From: Azospirillum oryzae
GTDB taxonomy: Bacteria; Pseudomonadota; Alphaproteobacteria; Azospirillales; Azospirillaceae
Reading direction: 5' to 3'
Assembly (NCBI RefSeq): GCF_008364795.1
Contig: NZ_VTTM01000016.1
Location: forward strand, 1-64,000
Length of the DNA: 64,000 nt
Shown: piece after piece, positions 25,310 to 35,224 of the stretch
How positions within the stretch are numbered: position 1 is the first letter of the stretch
Layout: the number at the start of each line of letters is the position of its first letter
Made by a program: the position numbers and the translations under genes
The notes under the pieces: model-generated
What the model saw: the letters and a program-made list of their open reading frames with translations, nothing else
What the model was told of the DNA's origin: nothing
Databases searched by the model: none

Positions 25310-27397
25310 CTATTCGGTGGTTGCGTCTCTTATCAAGCGCATCGGCCGCGATAGCACGTCCGCCACGCCTCTTCGGTCGGACAGTCGCTGGGATAGGACT
25401 TCAATGGCCACCGTCTCCGGCAGGCATTGGGAAAACTTCAGATCCCGGACCAAGCCGGCATCGGCGACGGCTTCCAGCTGCGTCTGCGAAATACCGGCCA
25501 CCTTACGCTGCAAGACCGACGCTTCTGCGGCATCGGTTTGGATGGACAAGTCATCATGGCCACGGGTCGCAAGTCCCGACGATGCAAGTGCCTGTGTCAA
25601 CATGGCGTTCGCCCGCCCGCCTGCGAAGGTCCACCAACGCATCCGCCCCGTTCCATCCAATACCAGCGGCAGCGAGGCGCCGTCGCAGAAGGCATAGCTT
25701 TCCTGCAACGACTCCAGGCAGGCAGTTCCCCGCTTCGACAGCCGGGACGGAACGTCTCCGCTGGTCACCACCCGTTCCATGGCTCGACAGAGTGCGAAGC
25801 CGAGGCTGTGGGTGCCGCCCATCCAACGCGAACGTCCCACGTCCGCCGACGGCTCGACGACAACGAGTCTGCGCGTCCAGTCCACGTCGACGACCTGCCA
25901 GCTTCTGCCGGCCAGGAGCAGCGTCGTCGGGCGGCCATCGGCTTGTTGTAGGCTCGTGGGATCGACCTGTCCGAGTTCGGAGCCGCCGTATCGTACCGAA
26001 AGCAGCAGCGGAGTGGTAAAGGCCGCCATCAATTCCATGAAGTTCCTGCGGCCGAATTCGCGCTCGCCCTTGGGACCCATTCCCAGAATGCCGCCATCTT
26101 GCGCCAGGATGCCGGAATCGAGCATATGGGCGATGATGCTGGCTGCCCGATCGGCGACCAGCTTTCCGAACACGCGGCCTAGACTGTCCTGCCATCCTCC
26201 CGTCTCAAGGCCGCGCTCCTGCAGGATCATCGCCATGACCTGCTGCGCGAACAGATGGAGGGGGCTTGCCGGCGGCTCCACAGGTTCAACCCATCCGTCC
26301 CCCCACAGGCGCAGGATGCCGGCTGCTTGGAGAAATGCGCCCTCGGACGTCGCAAGGAACAGGCAGTTGCGCGTCGTGCCGGCGCGGCGTCCGGTTCGCC
26401 CCATGCGCTGGAGGAAGGACGATACGCTGGACGGGGCGTCGAGCTGGATCACCCGATCGAGGTCGCCGACGTCGATCCCCAATTCCAAAGTGCTTGTGGC
26501 GACGATGACGCAGTCGTCGCCGGTGGCGAACGCCTCTTCCGACCGACGACGCTCATCGATGCCCAACGAGCTGTGCGAAACGAAGGTCTGTATTCCCGCA
26601 GTCCGCAGGAGCGAGCCCAGCCGCTCAACCTTATTTCGGCTGTCGCAGAAGACGAGGCGCTTTTCGCCGCGATGGAGCCGCGAGAGCACGATCGACGCAT
26701 TCTCCAGCGACCCGACATGGTCCAGCATGACGTCGCCGCCGGCCGGTGGTGCCGGCTGGCCGACGACGGTGCCGCCTTCGCCACAGGTCAGCCAATCGAG
26801 CAGATCCTCCGGATTTCCGACGGTCGCGGAAAGGCCGATCCGCTGGATCGGACGGCCGGCGACGCGGGCGAGCCTTTCGGCGACGGCGAGCAGATGCCAG
26901 CCGCGATCGTCCCCGGCGAAGGCGTGCAATTCGTCCACGACCAGGGTGCGCAGGCCGGCGAACAACACACGATGATCCACGCGCCGGGAAATCAGGACGG
27001 CTTCGAGCGACTCCGGCGTGGTCAGCAGAATATCCGGCGGCTGTCGCAGAATGCGGCTGCGGTTGCCTGCACCGACATCGCCATGCCAGAGGCCGACACT
27101 CCTCCCCACCAGCCCGGCATAATGCCGCAGCCGCGGTTCCAGGTTGTTGAGCAGGGCCCGCAGCGGACAGACATACAGCACGGAAAGGCCGTCCCACCGC
27201 TCGGTCAGCATTCGCGACAGGACGGGAAAAGCCGCGGCTTCGGTCTTGCCGCCGGCCGTAGGTGCCAGCAGCAGCGCGTTGCGACCGTCCAGGATCGGAT
27301 CGATGGCCTGGAGCTGGGTCGGTCGCAGGGTGGACCAGCCAAGCGAATTGACGATGTGGTGCTGAAGTGCCGGATGGAAGCGGTCGAAGGGACTCAC
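25310..27397 (-). CDS. brxHI: BrxHI, Lhr-like DEAD/DEAH helicase of BREX type 2
   Basis: 695 aa. Walker A LLLAPTAGGKTEAAA near residue 45, Q-motif-like LRPTQLQAI before it, DELHAF box, GLSATVGNPEDL, and motif VI QRMGRTGRRAG. The C-terminal region is Lhr-type. Family knowledge: type 2 BREX carries an Lhr-like helicase, brxHI, beside brxD. The start is GTG at 27397, overlapping the brxD stop by 4 bases; an upstream frame of 84 codons is a shadow. It is the last gene of the BREX operon and converges on the gene at 24220 with only 4 bases between stops, so there is no room for a terminator there. Confidence 0.9.
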   Translation of the reverse strand: MSPFDRFHPALQHHIVNSLGWSTLRPTQLQAIDPILDGRNALLLAPTAGGKTEAAAFPVLSRMLTERWDGLSVLYVCPLRALLNNLEPRLRHYAGLVGRSVGLWHGDVGAGNRSRILRQPPDILLTTPESLEAVLISRRVDHRVLFAGLRTLVVDELHAFAGDDRGWHLLAVAERLARVAGRPIQRIGLSATVGNPEDLLDWLTCGEGGTVVGQPAPPAGGDVMLDHVGSLENASIVLSRLHRGEKRLVFCDSRNKVERLGSLLRTAGIQTFVSHSSLGIDERRRSEEAFATGDDCVIVATSTLELGIDVGDLDRVIQLDAPSSVSSFLQRMGRTGRRAGTTRNCLFLATSEGAFLQAAGILRLWGDGWVEPVEPPASPLHLFAQQVMAMILQERGLETGGWQDSLGRVFGKLVADRAASIIAHMLDSGILAQDGGILGMGPKGEREFGRRNFMELMAAFTTPLLLSVRYGGSELGQVDPTSLQQADGRPTTLLLAGRSWQVVDVDWTRRLVVVEPSADVGRSRWMGGTHSLGFALCRAMERVVTSGDVPSRLSKRGTACLESLQESYAFCDGASLPLVLDGTGRMRWWTFAGGRANAMLTQALASSGLATRGHDDLSIQTDAAEASVLQRKVAGISQTQLEAVADAGLVRDLKFSQCLPETVAIEVLSQRLSDRRGVADVLSRPMRLIRDATTE

Positions 27398-28710
27398 AGG
27401 TCCAACTCGACATCGTCCACGGACCCAGCCGCCATTCCGGCCCGTTCGGCCGCCGTCATCTCCGTCGGCGTCACGGTCAGCGCGTAATGTCTGCGAGGAT
27501 CGAAATCGTCGAACTGGTCGATACGGTCCAGTACGTCGCCGACCAGCTTCTTCAGGAAAAGCCGCGGAGCGACGCCGACCCGCCCGCCGAGTTGCCCGGT
27601 CAGCGCCTGTGCGAGGTCGCGGACATAGGTGTCGTCGGCCAGTTCGCACAACCGTTTCGCATTGGAGGATCCCTCAGCATATATGTCTCGGACCTTCGCG
27701 CCCAGCCGGCCGAGAAGGTCCAGGTCGAAACCCGGCAGGCGGATCTGGACGGCCCGTGGATTGTCGAACCGGGCGTCGGTTCCGAAATCGACATGGAGAC
27801 GCTGGGCGAGCGGAGGCAACCGCTGGACGCCCTGCGGGCCGTCGTAAAATGGGGGCGTACCGGTCGTCACGACGAACAATCCCGGGAACCGGCCGGCGTC
27901 GATTTCATCCACCAGCTGGCGCAGTGCGTTCAGCCCCTTCTCACGGGTGTCGGTGCGCATCCGCTGAAGCGTCTCCACCTCGTCCAGCACCAGCAGCAAT
28001 CCGGCATAGCCGGAATCGCGGAGGATGGTCAGCAGCCCGGCCAGGAAGTTTGTGGCGCCGAAATGGTCGATTTCCCCTTTGATGCCGGCCGTACGCTTCA
28101 CCGATGCCGCGATGTTCGGCTGCCCGCCCAGCCAACCGAGCAAGCCGTCGGCCAACCCCTGATCCTCGGCCACCAAGGCCTGCCGGTAGGCCCTCAGCAC
28201 GGCCGAGAAGGCAGGTGCCTGCCGCGTCACCGCCGCCAGCCGCTGCTCCAGCAGAGCGTCCGTACGGGCGACCAGCGCTTCGGCATCGGCCGGATCGAGG
28301 TCGCCTTCCGCCAGCACGTCCTCTTCCAGCGTATAGAACCAGCCGTCGATTACGTTGCGAAACGCCCCCTCGCTCGCGTCCTGGGTGGCCAGCCGTTCGG
28401 TCAACCGTCGGTAAACGGTTTCCATCCGGTGAAGGGGGGTTTCCGTTTCCGAGATTTGCACCTCGCTGGTGGCAAAACCCCGGCTGCGCGCCCTCTCCTG
28501 AAGCCAGCGGCCGAAGAATGTCTTACCGCTGCCATATTCGCCGCGAATCGCCTTGAATGCGCCGCGGCCGGCCGAGACCCCATTCAGGTCGTCGTCCAGA
28601 GCTGGAGCAAAGCGTTCGATGCCGACTGCAAGGACGTCCAGACCGGAGCGGGGAACCGTGCCTCGCCGCAATGCGTCGATGATTTCCGACCGCCTGTGCG
28701 GACTCAGCAT
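27394..28710 (-). CDS. brxD: BrxD, P-loop ATPase of BREX type 2
   Basis: 438 aa. Walker A GEYGSGKT at residues 57-64 and Walker B LLLVLDEVE near residue 245. The N-terminal RSEIIDALRRGTVPRSGL and the GLFVVTTGTPPFYD segment are typical of the BREX ATP-binding group. BrxD is a core gene of type 2 systems; its exact role is unclear. It begins 10 bases after the pglZ stop and is GTGA-coupled to brxHI. Confidence 0.92.
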   Translation of the reverse strand: MLSPHRRSEIIDALRRGTVPRSGLDVLAVGIERFAPALDDDLNGVSAGRGAFKAIRGEYGSGKTFFGRWLQERARSRGFATSEVQISETETPLHRMETVYRRLTERLATQDASEGAFRNVIDGWFYTLEEDVLAEGDLDPADAEALVARTDALLEQRLAAVTRQAPAFSAVLRAYRQALVAEDQGLADGLLGWLGGQPNIAASVKRTAGIKGEIDHFGATNFLAGLLTILRDSGYAGLLLVLDEVETLQRMRTDTREKGLNALRQLVDEIDAGRFPGLFVVTTGTPPFYDGPQGVQRLPPLAQRLHVDFGTDARFDNPRAVQIRLPGFDLDLLGRLGAKVRDIYAEGSSNAKRLCELADDTYVRDLAQALTGQLGGRVGVAPRLFLKKLVGDVLDRIDQFDDFDPRRHYALTVTPTEMTAAERAGMAAGSVDDVELDL

Positions 28711-28720
28711 GACTGTCGCC

Positions 28721-31387
28721 TCACTGCTTGAGTTCGAATTGCGTGTCGAGAAGCGCGCGGTTCAAGGTCACCGTGCCGGATGAGTCCTCGACCCCCAGCA
28801 CCTGCACCTGATCCACATTCAAGACCCGGCGTGCGGCCATGACCAACGACCCCAGACGGACTTGGGCGACGCCCAGCCGTTGGGCCAGCGCGACGCGGCT
28901 CAGCTTTCCACCGCGCTGCGACAGCGCGTCCAGGATCGCACGGATGTCGTCGTCTTTCGGCGCACCGCGGCCGGCAAGCTGCTTTTGCGCCGCATAGACC
29001 GACGATGCCAGCAAGCGGGTGATCCAGTCGGAAGCGGGCGCTGGTGTCGCCGGCTGCGCCGGCACCATGTCGAACAGCGACGGCTGTGTGGTTGATCGCT
29101 TGCGAGCCGGCGGCACTTGCGGACCAGGACGCGCGGGCGCGGCGGCGACCGGCATGGGCGGGGGCAGCGTCTCCCACCAATCCGGCTGAACCGGCGGCGC
29201 CAGTCGCCAACCGTCGGGAAACACGCCCGCCGACAGTACGGTCAGGGGGACCAGCACCTCCTGCGGGCTCGCTCCTCCGTGATAGCCGTTCTTCCGTCCG
29301 CAGTAGCGTATGGTTTCGCTCCAGGGCAGCACGATGCCGTTCTCGCCGCTCGGCGACAGGGTTCTGCCCTTGGAAAACGCCAACTCCCCCACTGCGGCCG
29401 GGACCGTGCCGGCTCGCCAGCGACCGTCGTCGGCCTTCGCCATCTGCGTCGTGGCTTCTTCGACCAGATGGCCGTGGTCGGCGGTAAGCACAACCACCCG
29501 GCCGGCATTGCGGGCTTCATGCAGTATTGGACGCAGCAGATGCAGATCGTCCAATGACCAGCGCTGGCGCAGTTGCTCCGGTCCATCCAGATGATCGTCG
29601 ATGGCGTTGTGGACGACAGCCACGATCCGCCGATCGGGTGTGCCGATTGCTTCGCGGACCAAGGGAGCCAAGCTGCCGCCTTCGCTGAGGTCGCCTTTAT
29701 GGAACAGGATCGGGGGGAGGCCAGCCTTGCCGACCGCCCGAAGGGCGGCATGTTCGGCAAAACCTTTGCTTTCGGTGGACTGGGAGCCGCAAGCCGGGCG
29801 TCCGCACAGGAGGCTTGCCCGCGACACGGTGGTGACGGTGGGAAGCATGGCGACGGCCGAGGCCGGTTCCGTCGCTTCCGTCGGACACAACTCGCTCCAC
29901 CCCGTGTTCATGAAATCGGGGAGCAGTTCGCGGTAGACGGCATGGCTCATTCCATCCATCACAAGCAGCAGCACGGGTGCGCTGGCCGCAAGCGGAGCCA
30001 CGACCTCCTCGAGCACCCGTTCGACCGGAAGCACGGGCCAAGTGGCAGCCGGTGCGGCGTTCCAGTTCCGCAGCAAGTTGGCAAAGCGTTCGTTCTGCGT
30101 CTCACGGCAATTCCGCACCGCCGCGGCGAGGCTGGAATAAGCCGCTGACAGGTCGGCCATCTCGTCGCCTCCCGCCAGGAACCGGCGGGCCAGATCGACG
30201 AACGCTCCGTCGCGGGCATAGTCGATGACGCCGTCGGCGAAAGACTGAGGTGCGGATCGGGCGGTCACGAGCCAGCGCACCAGACGCAGCGCCATAGCCA
30301 CCTTCTCCGCCCGTCCCCTCTGGTCTGCTGCCTGATCGTGTGCGGCGACGCGGGCGGCAGCGGATTCCAGCGCCTGGAGGGCAGCGGCATCGGGAAGGGA
30401 TGGAAGCGCCCGCGTCAGCTCATCGGCGAAGGCGCGCAGGCGAGCCTGGAAGCCGGCCAGCAGGACCGGACTGGTTATGGCAAACCCCCCGGCGTGGACC
30501 TGCTCGAGGAGGGAATCCGCACGCTCCAGCAACCTGCGCCGAGTGGCTTGATCGAGCGGACGGAGGGCGCCTGCCGCCGCCGCCGCCCACGCCCTGCCAT
30601 GATCGGCCGCGATCCGTCGCCCACCCACGAACGGTTCGAGCCTCACGGCGGCAGCGGTCAACTCGCTGAGGTGCCAGGACGTTCCGAAGACAACCCCGGC
30701 GACAAGTCCCAGCGGCAGTGCGTCGGCACCGAAGCCGCTGTCGATGCATGCGGTCACCAAGCTGCCTGCCGGGCCGGCGGCCTCCGACAGCCACGAGGCG
30801 ATCCCGTTGCGCGCCGTCGGAGGCAGCGACGTGAACCGGGCCAGCGCTCCGTCGCCGATGCTCCAGCGCAGCAGGGCTTCTGCGTCGGGCCGTGCGAAGG
30901 GTAGGCCGAGCAGCCGGTCCAGCAGGTTCGCCCATGCCGTATCGGCATCGAGCAGCCCGCCCGGCACCGGCGGATAGGGGCCGCGATGGGCATGTTCCAA
31001 CAGCAATTCGGCCAGCCAGGGCTTGCCGGAAATCCGGGGGTCGATGTTGCGGGCCTGGAAAGCCTCCCGCACCATCTCCCATGCCTCGACGGTCAGCAGC
31101 CGTGCCTTTGCAAGGCGGGCCACGACATCATCCCCGAGCATCTCGGAGGAAAGGTTGGTCAACAGCACGACGCCGGTGTCGCCGTCACGTTCCGTCAGGG
31201 CTTGACGGGCCGCAAGGGACGATTCGCACCAGACGAGAGTGAAGGCCCGGCCGGCGCAGTCCAGCCGCTCCGGCCAAGCCTGACGGTTCGGTGATCGGAT
31301 GCCGAGCGCCCGGACCTTTGGGTCGTGCCTGACGACGGCCTCTACCTGGGCACGGATTTGCGCGGCCGTCGGTGCCAGCAACGTCAC
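28721..31387 (-). CDS. pglZ: PglZ, alkaline-phosphatase-superfamily protein of BREX
   Basis: 888 aa. The PglZ domain carries the metal-binding motifs LLLVMDGMSHAVYREL near residue 475 and LTADHGHLVEE near residue 636. A short winged-helix-like C-terminus follows (LSRVALAQRLGVAQVRLG). PglZ is the signature gene of all BREX/Pgl systems and is needed for both modification and phage exclusion. The start is GTG at 31387, overlapping the pglY stop by 4 bases. The frame upstream of it is the antisense of nothing useful and was left out. Confidence 0.95.
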   Translation of the reverse strand: MTLLAPTAAQIRAQVEAVVRHDPKVRALGIRSPNRQAWPERLDCAGRAFTLVWCESSLAARQALTERDGDTGVVLLTNLSSEMLGDDVVARLAKARLLTVEAWEMVREAFQARNIDPRISGKPWLAELLLEHAHRGPYPPVPGGLLDADTAWANLLDRLLGLPFARPDAEALLRWSIGDGALARFTSLPPTARNGIASWLSEAAGPAGSLVTACIDSGFGADALPLGLVAGVVFGTSWHLSELTAAAVRLEPFVGGRRIAADHGRAWAAAAAGALRPLDQATRRRLLERADSLLEQVHAGGFAITSPVLLAGFQARLRAFADELTRALPSLPDAAALQALESAAARVAAHDQAADQRGRAEKVAMALRLVRWLVTARSAPQSFADGVIDYARDGAFVDLARRFLAGGDEMADLSAAYSSLAAAVRNCRETQNERFANLLRNWNAAPAATWPVLPVERVLEEVVAPLAASAPVLLLVMDGMSHAVYRELLPDFMNTGWSELCPTEATEPASAVAMLPTVTTVSRASLLCGRPACGSQSTESKGFAEHAALRAVGKAGLPPILFHKGDLSEGGSLAPLVREAIGTPDRRIVAVVHNAIDDHLDGPEQLRQRWSLDDLHLLRPILHEARNAGRVVVLTADHGHLVEEATTQMAKADDGRWRAGTVPAAVGELAFSKGRTLSPSGENGIVLPWSETIRYCGRKNGYHGGASPQEVLVPLTVLSAGVFPDGWRLAPPVQPDWWETLPPPMPVAAAPARPGPQVPPARKRSTTQPSLFDMVPAQPATPAPASDWITRLLASSVYAAQKQLAGRGAPKDDDIRAILDALSQRGGKLSRVALAQRLGVAQVRLGSLVMAARRVLNVDQVQVLGVEDSSGTVTLNRALLDTQFELKQ

Positions 31388-34300
31388 GGGCGCCTGCCCT
31401 TCCTGACGATTTTCCAGGACAGGTTCAGTCGATATTCCGGATGCCCGGCCAGTTCCCGCTTCAGCCGGTCGAGCAGGTCGGCGGCCTCGCCGGATGACAG
31501 GTTGCGCCGGTCGTCGAACGTGATCACCACGTCGTCTGGCTCGACCAGCGGTTCCACCGGCGCGACGATGTGCGGAATCGTGACCGGTTCCTCGCTGAAG
31601 CCAATGCCCGGCCGCGTCGTCGTCGGCGGCGGTGGCGGCGCCGGTTGAGCGGGGGCCGTGTCGGTCAGCAGCTTCAGCGCGCGCCCATGCAGATCGTCGA
31701 GCGACGGCTTGAGCAAGACGGCGCGCTCGTCCATCGACAGGGTTTGGCCGATGCGGTCGAGAATGGAAGCCGCCGCGGCCTGCCGGTGGTCGGCCAGTTG
31801 CCGAAGCGTCTCGAACACTTTCCAACTGGAGTCGCGAAGGGCAAGCCCGACCTCGCCGGCGGAGGTCAGGGTCTTGGCGACGTCGGTCTCGGTGGTCCGC
31901 AACTCCGCGCCGGCCAGCGACGTGATAACCTTTTCCGAAGTTGCCGCACCGATGACGGCCAGCATAGCCTGCGCAGAGCGGGCGGTGGTCATCCGGTTGG
32001 CGGCGTCGGCGTCGATCCCCAGCGCCGCCAGCCTGTGGCCGAGGTCGCGGACCAGGGCATCCAGCTTGGGACGCAGTTCGGCCGCGCGTTCCGCGATCTG
32101 GGCGGACAGCTTGGCGACGTTCGTCGCGTTGCGCAGGTCCGGCGGCACCAGGCCGAACAGGGAGGAAGCCCGCTGTACCGCCAGGCGCCAGTCCTCTTCA
32201 GGCGGCAGCGCCTGTTCCCGCAGCTCCAGCTCGTCGTCGAGAGAGTCCAGCGTCGGCCGGATCAGTGCCGTTCCCTTGAAGAAATTGCGGTTGGTCTGTT
32301 CGGCATAGGTGAGGATGACGAGGTTCTGCACCTCGCGCGATACGCCCATCCGCTGCGGTTCGTCCATCCAGGCGCGCAGGGACTTAACGGTCATGGCGCC
32401 GCCCTGCTGCGCGTGCTTCTGGGCGAAATGGGAGCGCCAGTGACGGGAAAGGACGAAATGCGTCTCGCCCATCTCCCCCAGCTTCAGCGGGTTGGCGATG
32501 GCGCGCATGGAGTCGCGTATCGTCTTGTCGGCGATGAACACGCGCCCTTCCGGGTCAGCCAGCGCCCGCTCGATGTCCGGCTGCAGCTTGCGTAGGGCGA
32601 GCGGCTTGACCTCAGTCCCGAATTTTGGGTGGGCCGGGTAGAGATAGCCGAACAGCTGTTCCAGCAGCTTCTCGAAGGCCGCCTTGAAGTTGGCGCCCAC
32701 CGGCAGCGCCGGCTTGAAGCCGTTCAGCGACTGCAGGTGCTGGGACGCTTCGAGCGTCGCGCCGACCGCATCCGACGGTTCGCTGGCGATGCCGTAGGCG
32801 ACCTCCAGGCAGGCGCGCAGGCGTTGCTGGAGCTGGCTGCGCTGGTTGGCGAGGAGGGCACGCGCCTGATCGCGGTCGACCGCCGACAGATGGCGGGCGT
32901 GGTCGGCGAAACGTTCCCCCGTCAGCAGGTGGTTCAGCTTGACCAACGTGCCGAGGTCGCGCATCGCCTTGTCGCTGAGGAAGGACGGCAGCCAGACGAT
33001 GGTGTCGGAGCGCCCGACCGGGCCGTCCTTGAATTCCTGAAGGCGGGCGATGTCATCGGCAGGCCAGCGGTTCGGCTCGTCGAACGGGAAGTCGAAGATG
33101 ACCGACCACGCGCCGTCCTGGTTGCGCAGCCGGTCGTCGGCCATTTCCCGGACATTGTCGTAGACGATGTTGATCTGCCGCCGGATGCCACGCCAGACCA
33201 TCGAATATTCGAGGAAGAATCCGTCGCTGTCCGGCGGCAGCCCCAGCATCTCGAACAGCATGGAGCGGACGAGCCGGCGGCGGTTGCCGGGATTGTCCTC
33301 GCTCGCCACGCTGGCCAGGATTGGGTCGGTGTCGACGCCGGTGATCTGGATCGAGATGACGGGGTTGGCGTCCTCAGTGGTCTTGATCTCCCCGACTTCG
33401 CCGCCCCAGCCCTTCAGCTTGGTCAGCACCATGTTGTTTTCGCGGCCGGGGATCGGCGAGCGCACGCTACCATGGTTCAGCGCGGCCAGCCGCGGCGCGG
33501 TCAGGCCCTTCAGCGCCTCCACCTCCGGCACCAGGGCGGCCAGCAGGAGGGTCTTGATCAGCCTGGCATCGTTGCGCAGCGCCTGCGCCTTGGCGGAATC
33601 GGCGGTCTCCGCCTCCACCTCGGCCCAGCTGACGCCGTTCTGCCGCTCCAGCAGGGGAAGCAGCTTGGTTCGGTAGAGCTTTTTGGCATTCTCGAAATGG
33701 AACTTCATCGCTTCGGAGAAGGGTTCGTCCCCCTCCGCGATTGCGTCGAACAGGTCGCCGACCGGGATGATCTGGCCCAGCCGAAGCTCGTTCTGCCTTT
33801 CGACCAGCAATTGCGACATCAGCTTCAGCGCGGTGCGTTCGCGCTGCAGCACCGACGACACCGCGATCAGCGTCTGCACCAGGGCCGGGCTGAACGGATA
33901 GACCTGCCGGAACATCGCCTGTTCGCCGGTGGAACCCAGCAGCGTGTCCAGCACCTCGCGCCGCACCTTCAGGAAATCGTCGAAGGCGCCGTCCAGCGTC
34001 TCCTCGGCGGTGCGGGAAACCGGCCGCAGGACGCGCTTCTGCGCGATCAGCGGCAGGTTGCGGTCCTCCAGCGTGATGCGGTGGAAGCGCGCCTCCCAGT
34101 GCTTCAGCACGTCGGCGAACTGGAGCTGCAGCGCGCCGGCCAAATTCTGGCCGACCAGTTCGCGCAGGTCGCGCTGGCGGGCGATGAAGCTGACCAGCGG
34201 AATGGGGCGGCTGTTCAGCGCCTCCACCAGTTTCGACAGCTTGGAACCCTCGCGCGAGACGAAATTGACGTCGGCAGCATGGGTGGCGAGCCACAGGATC

Positions 34301-35133
34301 AGCTCGTCCAGGAACAGGATCACCGCGTCGTAGCCCAGCGACTGAGCATGGCTACTCATGATCGCCAGCCCTTCGTCCAGCGAGACGAAGGTGTTGCCCT
34401 TGTTGGCAGCAACATCTGCATAGCTGTTGAAGAAGACGCGTATGAGGTCGCCGATCAACCGCTGACGCTCATCCCCCGTAACCGGTTGGGCTATTGCGGC
34501 GTCGAAGCTATCGGCGTCCCACAAACCAGAGTCGAGTGTGCCCCAGCCGTCATCATTTTCGCCATTCTCCCCCTTGCCGGCGTTCAGTTTGGAGAAGAAA
34601 GCATTGTCACCCCAGGTCACTCGATGATTCTGGGCGTCTGCAAACAGCTTTTCCGACAGGTAGAATCCGGGCACCGGCGCGTCGGGGTGCAACTGCCGCA
34701 CATGGACGGCATATTGGCCGAGGATCGCCGATTCCAGGTCGCTGGATCCGATCATGTGATAGGGGACCAGCAGGAAGCGCCGGCCCTGGATCCAGTCGTC
34801 GTGGCGGACCACCACCTTGGCGAGTTCGGGGATCGAGCGGGCGTCCGGATCGCCGGCCAGCAGCAGCGTCAGCACCGCCATGAAATGGCTTTTGCCCGAC
34901 CCGAAGGAGCCGTGCAGGTAGGCCGCCTTGCTGGTCCCGCCGGTGACCGCCCCCTTGATGAAGCCCAGCGCGTCGTCGAAGCACAGCTCCAACTGCGGCG
35001 TCACGACGTAGTCGCGCACCGTCGCCTTCGCATGGTCCAGCCCGTCGGCCAGCTTCAGGACGAAGTCGCCCTGATGCACGCGCTCCGGGATGTCGATCAG
35101 GTCCCTGATGAGGGGACGGGCGTCGGTGGTCAT
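31384..35133 (-). CDS. pglY: PglY, large P-loop ATPase of BREX type 2
   Basis: 1249 aa. Walker A GSFGSGKS at residues 75-82 and an early DLIDIPERVHQGDFVLKL segment are typical of PglY/BrxC. The Walker B candidate VILFLDELILWL lies near residue 270. The protein is long and helical with a glycine/proline linker near the end. PglY is the type 2 equivalent of BrxC. I start at ATG 35133; the ORF extends 21 codons further without support. It follows the 308-aa extra gene by 91 bases and is GTGA-coupled to pglZ. Confidence 0.92.
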   Translation of the reverse strand: MTTDARPLIRDLIDIPERVHQGDFVLKLADGLDHAKATVRDYVVTPQLELCFDDALGFIKGAVTGGTSKAAYLHGSFGSGKSHFMAVLTLLLAGDPDARSIPELAKVVVRHDDWIQGRRFLLVPYHMIGSSDLESAILGQYAVHVRQLHPDAPVPGFYLSEKLFADAQNHRVTWGDNAFFSKLNAGKGENGENDDGWGTLDSGLWDADSFDAAIAQPVTGDERQRLIGDLIRVFFNSYADVAANKGNTFVSLDEGLAIMSSHAQSLGYDAVILFLDELILWLATHAADVNFVSREGSKLSKLVEALNSRPIPLVSFIARQRDLRELVGQNLAGALQLQFADVLKHWEARFHRITLEDRNLPLIAQKRVLRPVSRTAEETLDGAFDDFLKVRREVLDTLLGSTGEQAMFRQVYPFSPALVQTLIAVSSVLQRERTALKLMSQLLVERQNELRLGQIIPVGDLFDAIAEGDEPFSEAMKFHFENAKKLYRTKLLPLLERQNGVSWAEVEAETADSAKAQALRNDARLIKTLLLAALVPEVEALKGLTAPRLAALNHGSVRSPIPGRENNMVLTKLKGWGGEVGEIKTTEDANPVISIQITGVDTDPILASVASEDNPGNRRRLVRSMLFEMLGLPPDSDGFFLEYSMVWRGIRRQINIVYDNVREMADDRLRNQDGAWSVIFDFPFDEPNRWPADDIARLQEFKDGPVGRSDTIVWLPSFLSDKAMRDLGTLVKLNHLLTGERFADHARHLSAVDRDQARALLANQRSQLQQRLRACLEVAYGIASEPSDAVGATLEASQHLQSLNGFKPALPVGANFKAAFEKLLEQLFGYLYPAHPKFGTEVKPLALRKLQPDIERALADPEGRVFIADKTIRDSMRAIANPLKLGEMGETHFVLSRHWRSHFAQKHAQQGGAMTVKSLRAWMDEPQRMGVSREVQNLVILTYAEQTNRNFFKGTALIRPTLDSLDDELELREQALPPEEDWRLAVQRASSLFGLVPPDLRNATNVAKLSAQIAERAAELRPKLDALVRDLGHRLAALGIDADAANRMTTARSAQAMLAVIGAATSEKVITSLAGAELRTTETDVAKTLTSAGEVGLALRDSSWKVFETLRQLADHRQAAAASILDRIGQTLSMDERAVLLKPSLDDLHGRALKLLTDTAPAQPAPPPPPTTTRPGIGFSEEPVTIPHIVAPVEPLVEPDDVVITFDDRRNLSSGEAADLLDRLKRELAGHPEYRLNLSWKIVRKGRRP

Positions 35134-35224
35134 GCGGCAGCTCGGTCCGGGGTTCGAAGAGGGCGGAGAATAGAAAAGCAGGGATGCGGCCGCCACAGCT
35201 TTCCGGCGGCCGCAACCCTGCCGG

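Noticed and set aside
27367..28731. Long plus-strand open frame (454 codons) across brxD
   Set aside because: It is the antisense of brxD, which has clear Walker motifs and coupled neighbours; the plus frame has no domain and arises from GC-rich codon bias.
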